The position numbers and the translations under genes were made by a program. From NCBI GenBank assembly GCA_023132075.1, contig JAGLYT010000018.1:1-12119 (forward strand): DNA of 12,119 nt. Reading direction: 5' to 3'. The notes below the pieces were generated by a model. The model was not told the origin of the DNA. It ran no database searches and worked only from the letters and a program-made list of their open reading frames with translations. The DNA is from JAGLHV01 sp023132075 [NCBI: bacterium]. GTDB lineage: Bacteria > CBDUZB01 > JAGLHV01. Below, in pieces: positions 6,805-12,119 of this stretch (its first letter is position 1; the number at the start of each line of letters is the position of its first letter).

Positions 6805-6855
6805 AACCAATCTAAACTAATATAACCAATTCAACCGTCTTTATTAACTGTCTTT
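6805..6855. repeat. composite dispersed repeat, copy 2 (overlaps murA end)
   Basis: On the plus strand there are three AACYAAT units at 9-10 base spacing (6805, 6815, 6824). Two AACYGTCTTT units follow (6833-6842 and 6846-6855). The same modules occur in the same order at 3839-3887. The last unit covers the final murA codons and the TAA stop. Confidence 0.8.
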
Positions 6856-8109
6856 ATCTCCCTCTCTCCTTATTTCCGCACCTAACTGCCCTAATTTTTT
6901 TTCCATTGATTCATATCCGCGGTCTAAATGAAAAATATTACTAATAGATGTTTCTCCCTCGGCAATCAACCCGGCTAAAACCAGAGCGGCCGAAGCACGC
7001 AAGTCAGTAGCTCTCACAGGAACCCCGCTTAATTTATCTACCCCATTAATTACTGCCAAGTCCCCTTTAACTCTAATATTAGCACCCATACGTTGCAATT
7101 CCGCTACATGCATAAACCTATTTTCAAAAACCGTTTCGGAAATAATGCTTTCACCCGGGATGACACTCATAAAAGCCATCCACTGTGCCTGCATATCCGT
7201 AGGGAAACCCGGATAAGGGGATGTATTAATATCTACCGGCTTCAAATTTTCAGACGCACTTACTTCCATTGTACTATCATCAAATTTTATTTCCACCCCC
7301 GATTCTTTCATCTTTGCTATTACTATCTCTAAATGTGTAGGATTTACGTTTAATATTTTTATCCTCCCCCGTGTAAGCGCCGCTGCAAGCAAATATGTCC
7401 CGGTTTCAATCCTGTCTGGAATTACCAAATGCTCAACTCCATTTAATTCTTCTACCCCATGAATTTCTATAATATTTCTTCCTGCATTAAAAATTTTCGC
7501 TCCCATCTTGTTTAAAAAAGAAGCTAAATCTATAATTTCCGGTTCACAAGCTACATTCTCTAAAAAGGTAGTTCCTTTCGCCAGAACAGCAGCCATCATT
7601 AAATTTTCCGTTGCGCCAACACTGGGAAAATCTAAAAATATTTTTCTCCCTTTAAGTCCTCTTTTAGCCGACAAATGAATAAACCCTTTACGAATACTTA
7701 TTTCTGCACCTAGTTTTTTAAAACCATCCAAATGTAAGTTTATCGGCCGGGAACCTATGGCACAGCCCCCGGGCAAAGAAACCTTAACTTTTCCATAACG
7801 AGCTAAAAGCGGTCCCATTACTAAAACAGATGCTCTCATTTTACAGACTAAATCGTATGGTGCTTCCAGACAAATATTCCCTGAAGAGGATACCCGAACC
7901 CGATCATCCTCCCTTTTTATTGTTTTTCCCAAATGTGTCAGCAAAGAAATAATAGTTTTTACATCATACAAATAAGGCACACAAGTTAAAGAACACAATT
8001 TATCAGTTAATAAAGTCGCCATTAAAATCGGCAAGGCAGCATTTTTCGAACCGCTTATTTTTATTGTCCCTTCTAATCTTTTTCCTCCGTTAATAATTAT
8101 TTTATCCAT
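6844..8109 (-). CDS. murA: UDP-N-acetylglucosamine 1-carboxyvinyltransferase
   Basis: MurA transfers enolpyruvate from phosphoenolpyruvate to UDP-GlcNAc, the first committed step of peptidoglycan synthesis, in the cytoplasm. The 421-residue protein spans both inside-out alpha/beta domains. Key residues are in place: K22 and N23 in SGSKNAALPI, R92, the catalytic C116 in GGCAIGSRP, D305 in FPTDMQAQ, R331 in ENRFMHV and R397 in DRGYESM. Cysteine, not aspartate, in the active-site loop predicts fosfomycin sensitivity by the family rule. The 35-base gap after prmC contains no clear ribosome-binding site near the ATG (only AGAAAG about 17 bases away), so initiation may be weak. The last codons and the TAA stop lie inside a dispersed intergenic repeat (6805-6855), described separately. 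Confidence 0.97.
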   Translation of the reverse strand: MDKIIINGGKRLEGTIKISGSKNAALPILMATLLTDKLCSLTCVPYLYDVKTIISLLTHLGKTIKREDDRVRVSSSGNICLEAPYDLVCKMRASVLVMGPLLARYGKVKVSLPGGCAIGSRPINLHLDGFKKLGAEISIRKGFIHLSAKRGLKGRKIFLDFPSVGATENLMMAAVLAKGTTFLENVACEPEIIDLASFLNKMGAKIFNAGRNIIEIHGVEELNGVEHLVIPDRIETGTYLLAAALTRGRIKILNVNPTHLEIVIAKMKESGVEIKFDDSTMEVSASENLKPVDINTSPYPGFPTDMQAQWMAFMSVIPGESIISETVFENRFMHVAELQRMGANIRVKGDLAVINGVDKLSGVPVRATDLRASAALVLAGLIAEGETSISNIFHLDRGYESMEKKLGQLGAEIRREGDKDS

Positions 8110-8144
8110 TTTTGTTTTAATACTTTCTGTTTTTATTTAAGAAT

Positions 8145-9122
8145 TTAGTTTCTTTTTCCTTTAAACATACATTTTTGCGCCAATATTAGTCTCTCTATTC
8201 CGGAATAATCCCTAACCACCTGAATCGAACAAAAACCTTTCTTCTCCATTAAATCAACAATCTCTTCCTTCTGACCATCTCCTATTTCTAAAATCAAATA
8301 TCCTTCTTCTTTAAGATAAATCAATGATTGGGAAATAATCCGATGATAAAAATCCATACCATCCTGCCCCCCATTCAAAGCAATATAAGGCTCTTGTTTG
8401 ACCTCCAGCGGTAAACTATCAAATTCCGTAGTCTTCACATAAGGAGGATTAGAAACAATAAAATCTATTTTCCCTTTTAGATTATATCCCTCCAGGGAGT
8501 AAAACAAACTACCTAAAAGAAAAGTGATTTTATCCTCAATTTTATATGTTTTGCTATTATGAAACGCTACTTCCAAACATTTCTGACTTACATCTATAGC
8601 ATAGATTTTACATTTTTTAACATACTTAGCTATACTAACCGCAATATTTCCACAACCAACTCCCAGATCTATTATTTGTGGAATTGATTCCTTAACCAAT
8701 TCCACCTTCTCCGTTTTTTCTTTAAAACTATAAGGAAACCCTTCTTTAATTTTATTAATAACTGTTTCTGCCAGTAATTCTGTTTCCGGACGGGGAATTA
8801 AAACATGTTTATTTACAAAAAAACCCAACCCCATAAACTCTTTTTGTCCAACCAGATAAGCTACAGGAATAAAATCCAATCTTCTTTTAATCAAACTCTT
8901 ATAATCATTTAATTCTTCCTTCTTTAAAACACGGTCAAACTCTAAATAAAGTTTTAACCGCTCCAAATCCAGGACATAGGACAATAAAACTTCAGCATCT
9001 AAACGCGCCTCACTAATATTATTACTATTAAAATATTGAGTAGTCCATTTTAAAACATCGGAAACAGTCCATGTTTTTTCTTTCCCGGATTTTCCTTCGG
9101 TTTTTACTCCCGCTAAACTCAT
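8145..9122 (-). CDS. prmC: release factor glutamine N5-methyltransferase
   Basis: PrmC uses S-adenosylmethionine to methylate the glutamine of the GGQ motif of RF1 and RF2. It has an N-terminal helical substrate-binding domain (about residues 17-100), then PVAYLVGQKEFMGLGFFV and the conserved HVLIPRPETELL (106-117). The Rossmann-type methyltransferase domain carries motif I DLGVGCGNIA (152-161) and the catalytic NPPY at 225-228. At 325 residues it is longer than the usual 270-290. About 16 polar residues precede the normal N-terminus, and a Lys/Glu-rich insert sits near 124-148. The ATGA overlap with prfA makes the annotated start plausible, with AGGA about 12 bases upstream. murA follows after 35 bases. 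Confidence 0.96.
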   Translation of the reverse strand: MSLAGVKTEGKSGKEKTWTVSDVLKWTTQYFNSNNISEARLDAEVLLSYVLDLERLKLYLEFDRVLKKEELNDYKSLIKRRLDFIPVAYLVGQKEFMGLGFFVNKHVLIPRPETELLAETVINKIKEGFPYSFKEKTEKVELVKESIPQIIDLGVGCGNIAVSIAKYVKKCKIYAIDVSQKCLEVAFHNSKTYKIEDKITFLLGSLFYSLEGYNLKGKIDFIVSNPPYVKTTEFDSLPLEVKQEPYIALNGGQDGMDFYHRIISQSLIYLKEEGYLILEIGDGQKEEIVDLMEKKGFCSIQVVRDYSGIERLILAQKCMFKGKRN

Positions 9123-10186
9123 AATATTAATTCCTCACTAAATTTCTTTTGCTGTGCCTCAAAAAGAGCATTAATTATTGGATCTAAACTTCCATCCAAA
9201 ACATTCATCAAGTTACGCATTGTTAATCCGATACGATGATCGGTAATTCTATCCTGGGGAAAATTATAAGTACGAATTTTTTCACTTCTATCTCCACTTC
9301 CTACCTGACTTTTTCTCTTTTGTGCTATTTCCCGATCCTGTTTATCCCTCATCTCTTCCAGTATTCGGGCACGTAAAATTTTCATAGCTTTTATTTTGTT
9401 TTTATATTGGGAACGCTCATCCTGACATTGCGCTACTATGCCCGAAGGAAGATACGTAATTCTTATAGCCGAAGATGTTTTATTAACATGCTGTCCTCCC
9501 GGAGCAGAAGAACAAAAAGTGTCGATTTTAAGATCTTTAGGATTTATATTCAATTCCACTTCTTCGGCTTCAGGTAAAATAGCCACACTAACTGCCGAAG
9601 TATGAATTCTCCCTCCCGATTCAGTCAAAGGTACACGCTGTACCCGATGTATTCCCCGTTCATACTTAAGATGCTGATAAACATCCTTCCCCTGAATAGA
9701 AAAAACTACTTCTTTAAACCCTTTTAACTCTGTTGCATGACTATCTAAAACTTCTATCGACCATCCCTTTCGCTCTGCATATCGATTATACATACGAAAC
9801 AAATCGCCGGCAAAAAGACAAGCCTCATCCCCTCCTGTTCCCGCCCTGATTTCCATAATAATATTCTTGCTGTCGTAAGGCTCCTTGGGAATTAATAAAA
9901 GATTTAATTCTCTTTCCGTTTTTTTAAAATCTTCCTTTAATTTTTGTGTCTCGTTCTGCGCTAACTCTTTCATTTCTTCATCACTTTCCATACACAACAT
10001 TTCCTCTGTATCGCTAATATTCTTGGAGATTGTCCTATATTCCTGAATCTTTAAAACAATCTTAGAAAGCTGGGCATGTTCTTTAGCATACTCCTTAAGT
10101 TTGTTAGGTTGAGCAATAATATCCGGATTGGCTAAATTACGCTCTAACTCCTTATAACGTTCTTCTATTCCTTCTAATTTCTTCAT
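9119..10186 (-). CDS. prfA: peptide chain release factor 1
   Basis: RF1 recognises UAG and UAA in the ribosomal A site and triggers release of the finished peptide. The protein has 355 residues, the usual length. Visible signatures are the helical N-terminal domain (1-100), EIRAGTGGDEA (112-122), YERGIHRVQRVP (175-186), GGRIHTSA (191-198), the catalytic GGQ at 230-232 within SAPGGQHVNKT, and the basic segment RDKQDREIAQKRKSQVGSG. The stop-codon-reading tripeptide (PxT) is P186-L187-T188; the usual forms are PAT or PVT. Absence of the RF2 SPF motif supports RF1 over RF2. A good AAGGA ribosome-binding site lies inside the end of the DUF1385 gene. The prfA TGA overlaps the prmC ATG, so the substrate and its modifying enzyme are made together. 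Confidence 0.97.
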   Translation of the reverse strand: MKKLEGIEERYKELERNLANPDIIAQPNKLKEYAKEHAQLSKIVLKIQEYRTISKNISDTEEMLCMESDEEMKELAQNETQKLKEDFKKTERELNLLLIPKEPYDSKNIIMEIRAGTGGDEACLFAGDLFRMYNRYAERKGWSIEVLDSHATELKGFKEVVFSIQGKDVYQHLKYERGIHRVQRVPLTESGGRIHTSAVSVAILPEAEEVELNINPKDLKIDTFCSSAPGGQHVNKTSSAIRITYLPSGIVAQCQDERSQYKNKIKAMKILRARILEEMRDKQDREIAQKRKSQVGSGDRSEKIRTYNFPQDRITDHRIGLTMRNLMNVLDGSLDPIINALFEAQQKKFSEELIL

Positions 10187-11151
10187 TATAATCCTTCTCT
10201 CTCTAATTGTTCCTGCTCTGCATTCAAAACCTCATTCAAGGCCGCTAACGCTACCTCTATTTGGCCATCATCAGGAGTAGAAGTAGTTATTTTTTGTAAA
10301 AATAGTCCGGGAAACATAAAAATTCTTATCAGAGGATTTGACCTTGCTTTAAACGAAAACTTAATAATTTCATAAGAAATACCGGCAACAAAGGGAATTA
10401 AGATTAATCGAATTAAAAACTTTTCCAAGAGAGAAGCAGGCGTAAACAAAGAAAAAAGAAAAATACTCATTACCATTACGATAACTAAAAAAGCTGTCCC
10501 ACAACGAGGATGAAGTGTAGAAAATTTTCTTGCATTTTCTACTGCCAGATCCTCCTTTGCCTCATAAGTATAAACGGCCTTATGCTCTGCCCCGTGATAT
10601 TGAAATACCCTGCGTATGTCTTTCAGAAAAGAAATAACTACCACATAAATTAAAAAAACACTAATTCTTACAATGCCGTCAATTAAATTAAAAGCGACCT
10701 TGCTTTCAAACTCGAAGACATTCATTTTCAAATATTGGGTAATCATTAAAGGCAATACAATAAAAATAAAAATCCCGAATGAAAAAGAGAATAAAACAGT
10801 CAGAACCAGTATAAAGGAAGATAAAGTGTTTTTTTTATCTTTTTTCGTGCTGTTCTCTTTTAATGTCGCTTCGTTTCTCTCCTCCCCTTCCGTATCCCCG
10901 GCAAAAACATCTGCGGAATAAGTAAGTGTTTTAATTCCGATAACTAAAGACTCTATTAATACCACTATCCCGCGTAATAAAGGTAATTTTAAAAACGGCC
11001 ACTTTTGGGAAAGAGACTTTATCGGCTTTTTATCCACCATTATTTCCCCATTGCTGCGACGCAAAGCTACTGCGTAAAAATGAGGAGACCGCATCATTAC
11101 CCCTTCAATAACCGCCTGCCCTCCGACACTAATCTTTTCTTTTTCACTCAT
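10186..11151 (-). CDS. DUF1385 integral membrane protein (YqhQ-like)
   Basis: This 321-residue membrane protein carries the conserved signatures of the DUF1385 family. They are GGQAVIEGVMMRSP at residues 10-23, LLRGIVVLIESL near 58-69, YHGAEHKAVYTYE at 185-197, HPRCGTAF at 214-221 and a C-terminal TTSTPDDGQIEVA motif at 289-301. Hydrophobic segments near residues 110-138, 157-176, 216-237 and 243-265 suggest about four membrane spans, plus a possible re-entrant or amphipathic helix at 60-78. A charged, Lys/Glu-rich loop lies at 85-109. The molecular function of the family is not established; the invariant His and Cys residues hint at metal or substrate binding. It commonly neighbours rpmE and prfA in bacteria, as here. 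Its TAA stop overlaps the prfA ATG by one base (TAATG), which implies translational coupling. The start has a purine-rich stretch (AAGGAAGAGAG) upstream. Confidence 0.9.
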   Translation of the reverse strand: MSEKEKISVGGQAVIEGVMMRSPHFYAVALRRSNGEIMVDKKPIKSLSQKWPFLKLPLLRGIVVLIESLVIGIKTLTYSADVFAGDTEGEERNEATLKENSTKKDKKNTLSSFILVLTVLFSFSFGIFIFIVLPLMITQYLKMNVFEFESKVAFNLIDGIVRISVFLIYVVVISFLKDIRRVFQYHGAEHKAVYTYEAKEDLAVENARKFSTLHPRCGTAFLVIVMVMSIFLFSLFTPASLLEKFLIRLILIPFVAGISYEIIKFSFKARSNPLIRIFMFPGLFLQKITTSTPDDGQIEVALAALNEVLNAEQEQLEREGL

Positions 11152-11188
11152 TTAATTTCTCTCTTCCTTGTTTATAAACCGGCTAAAT

Positions 11189-11194
11189 ATTATA
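11189..11194 (-). promoter_or_regulatory. possible -10 box for the DUF1385 operon
   Basis: A perfect TATAAT occurs on the minus strand directly after the terminator T-run and about 38 bases before the DUF1385 start. Any -35 element would have to lie inside the terminator hairpin, and I find no good match there. A 10-bp palindrome (GTTTATAAAC, 11170-11179) lies between this box and the start codon and could be an operator. Because the preceding terminator needs a new promoter after it, the site is plausible but weakly supported. Confidence 0.35.
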
Positions 11195-11195
11195 T

Positions 11196-11226
11196 AAAAA
11201 AAGCAGAACACAAAATATGTTCTGCT
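11196..11226 (-). terminator. intrinsic terminator after rpmE
   Basis: Read on the minus strand, AGCAGAACA (11218-11226) pairs perfectly over 9 bp with TGTTCTGCT (11202-11210) around a 7-base loop. A run of seven T follows immediately (11202-11196, sharing its first base with the stem). This is a textbook Rho-independent terminator. It separates the Roadblock-rpmE unit from the DUF1385-prfA-prmC genes. Confidence 0.85.
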
Positions 11227-11249
11227 CGCTTTCCTGCAAAATAGTCACC

Positions 11250-11600
11250 CTACTTATTCTCTTTTGTTTCTTTTACTTTATTTGTCTTTTTGGGCTCTTT
11301 AGTTTCTTTTGTTGCTTTTGCTATTTTTGCCTCTTTCTTGACTTTTATTTCTCCTTTAACTTTTTTAACAGCTTTTTTTGTTTTTTTCCTTACCGTTTTC
11401 CCCTCTGTTTTCTTATAACGGGTTTTAAATTTCTCCACCCGTCCTGCCGTATCTATGAATTTTTGTTGTCCCGTATAAAAAGGATGACAATGGGAACAAA
11501 TATCCAAATGGATTTTTTTGCTCGTAGACCTGGTCTTAAAACTATGACCGCAAACACACGTTACAAGCGTTTCTTCATACTTAGGATGTATTTTTTTCAT
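11250..11600 (-). CDS. rpmE: 50S ribosomal protein L31 with lysine-rich C-terminal tail
   Basis: The first 64 or so residues are a canonical zinc-binding L31. The N-terminus is IHPKY, cysteine pairs lie at residues 15/17 (CVCG) and 35/38 (CSHC), and the signature [20 protein letters not shown] follows. L31 bridges the large and small ribosomal subunits. The ATG at 11600 is preferred because GAGGTGG lies 3-4 bases before it. A GTG at 11615 in the same frame overlaps that ribosome-binding site and would add MKRWK. The protein is about 116 residues against the usual 65-75. The extra 52 residues are low-complexity, with 21 lysines mixed with Thr, Glu, Ala and Val, and contain no cysteine. The stop is TAG. 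An intrinsic terminator begins about 25 bases after it. The L31 identity is certain; the purpose of the tail is unknown. Confidence 0.95.
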   Translation of the reverse strand: MKKIHPKYEETLVTCVCGHSFKTRSTSKKIHLDICSHCHPFYTGQQKFIDTAGRVEKFKTRYKKTEGKTVRKKTKKAVKKVKGEIKVKKEAKIAKATKETKEPKKTNKVKETKENK

Positions 11601-11677
11601 TTTCCACCTCTTCACCCGAATACAATAAAGTAATTATTTATTACAATTGTCTTCAGCATATAATTTAATTTTTATTT

Positions 11678-12025
11678 TTACACTAATTTTTCTAATTCTA
11701 CTCTTGCTTTTTTTGTGCTAATTCTTACCAGTCCCAAATTGGCATCACTTCCGGATATTACCGCTAAAAAGGATTCTTTTATGGAAAGAACAATAATAAT
11801 ACCCTTTTCATACTCCAACATCGACTGGACAAGATTCCCCATCGCTAATCGTTCCCCCACAATTTCCGAAGGTCCGGTAGCCCCGGCAAAAACAGCACCT
11901 ATTTCTTCTGTATCCATATCTTTAGTAGTCGCGCTATCAATAACAAACCCGTCTTTGCTCACCAACACTACCCCTTCCACTCCCTGTGTACGTACTAATT
12001 CCTCTAAAATGTCTTTTATTACCAC
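11678..12025 (-). CDS. Roadblock/LC7 domain protein (MglB-like)
   Basis: This is a single-domain protein of about 115 residues covering the whole Roadblock/LC7 fold. It has an N-terminal helix (KDILEELVRTQGVEG), a strand pair (VVLVSKDGFVIDS), a central helix around the segment GERLAMGNLVQSM, and C-terminal strands (GIIIVLSI, FLAVISGSDANLG) with a final helix. Family members are small cytoplasmic dimers that act as regulators or scaffolds for Ras-like GTPases such as MglA. No partner GTPase is in this window, so the specific role is unknown. I place the start at the GTG at 12025, because GGGAGGGG sits about 7 bases before it. An in-frame ATG at 12040 overlaps that ribosome-binding site and has none of its own; using it would add 5 residues. 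A strong promoter lies just upstream, and rpmE follows after about 77 bases with no terminator between, so the two are probably co-transcribed. The family call is confident; the cellular role is not. Confidence 0.85.
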   Translation of the reverse strand: MVIKDILEELVRTQGVEGVVLVSKDGFVIDSATTKDMDTEEIGAVFAGATGPSEIVGERLAMGNLVQSMLEYEKGIIIVLSIKESFLAVISGSDANLGLVRISTKKARVELEKLV

Positions 12026-12057
12026 TTTGACCCCTCCCATTCTATTTTATTTGGTAT

Positions 12058-12087
12058 ATTAAAGCATAAAAATATCTATTATGTCAA
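12058..12087 (-). promoter_or_regulatory. sigma70-type promoter for the Roadblock gene and rpmE
   Basis: On the minus strand there is a perfect -35 box TTGACA (12082-12087). An 18-base AT-rich spacer separates it from TTTAAT (12058-12063), which matches the -10 consensus at 5 of 6 positions. Transcription would start near 12050 and give a short leader of about 25 bases before the Roadblock start. This is the best promoter match I see in the window. It is inferred from consensus and position only. Confidence 0.6.
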
Positions 12088-12119
12088 GAAAAAAGAAGAC
12101 ACCCCTTAAAAATGGTTGG

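Larger units (their letters stand above)
6528..6843. other. 316-base non-coding spacer of patchwork tandem repeats (murA-hisD)
   Basis: No gene is supported here. The spacer is strongly strand-biased: T/C-rich on the plus strand, hence A/G-rich in the transcript. It consists almost entirely of short degenerate tandem blocks with different unit lengths, listed individually. The remaining stretches (6541-6581, 6680-6732, 6765-6804) are T-rich runs with recurring CTTTGTC, CTTTTG and GTCTTT words. I find no terminator or convincing promoter. The minus-strand frame leading into hisD has a stop seven codons before the hisD ATG, so it is not a missing HisD N-terminus in that frame. Confidence 0.8.

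Noticed and set aside
6578-6820. Plus-strand reading frame across the murA-hisD spacer
   Set aside because: It translates the tandem repeats into a Leu/Ser/Phe-rich low-complexity string. No ribosome-binding site or recognisable domain is present.
9119-10186. Altered genetic code
   Set aside because: RF1 is intact, TAA, TAG and TGA all occur as natural gene ends, and no conserved protein needs an internal stop to be read through.
11217-11633. Plus-strand frame opposite rpmE, rich in Phe and Cys
   Set aside because: It is the antisense shadow of the lysine-rich L31 tail (AAA/AAG read backwards gives Phe/Leu codons).

Overview
This is an AT-rich bacterial chromosome segment, roughly 35-38% GC by eye. 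Every gene I can support lies on the minus strand, so transcription runs from high to low coordinates. The core is the housekeeping order rpmE - DUF1385 - prfA - prmC - murA followed by histidine genes. That order occurs in several diderm and candidate-phylum lineages, such as Omnitrophota-like or Desulfobacterota-like bacteria. The gene set and base composition suggest an uncultured low-GC bacterium, but I cannot fix the taxon from the sequence alone. Stops are TAA, TAG and TGA, and the release factor RF1 is encoded here, so the standard code is expected.

Layout in transcription order. (1) 12087-11196: a near-consensus promoter, a Roadblock/LC7 protein, ribosomal protein L31 with a long lysine-rich tail, then a clear intrinsic terminator. 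(2) 11195-6844: DUF1385 membrane protein, prfA, prmC and murA. The first three are tightly coupled by TAATG and ATGA junctions. (3) 6843-6528: a 316-base spacer without a gene, built from a patchwork of different short degenerate tandem repeats. (4) 6527-3383: hisD, hisB, hisA, hisI. (5) 3337-155: trpE, trpG, trpD. (6) 154-1: non-coding DNA with a small inverted-repeat structure.

Functionally the window couples translation (L31, RF1 and the methylase PrmC that modifies the RF1 GGQ motif), the first step of peptidoglycan precursor synthesis (MurA), four steps of histidine synthesis and the first two steps of the tryptophan branch. Neither amino-acid pathway is complete here: hisG, hisC, hisH, hisF and hisE, and trpC, trpF, trpB and trpA, are absent from the window.

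I see no defence system, phage, insertion sequence, CRISPR array or RNA gene. The least ordinary material is the intergenic repeats. A mosaic of 6-8 bp tandem units lies between murA and hisD. A composite repeat of about 50 bp occurs twice, directly after hisA and over the end of murA. The repeat-filled gaps coincide with places where other bacteria often carry hisG and hisF, and HisD is short at its N-terminus next to the larger one.
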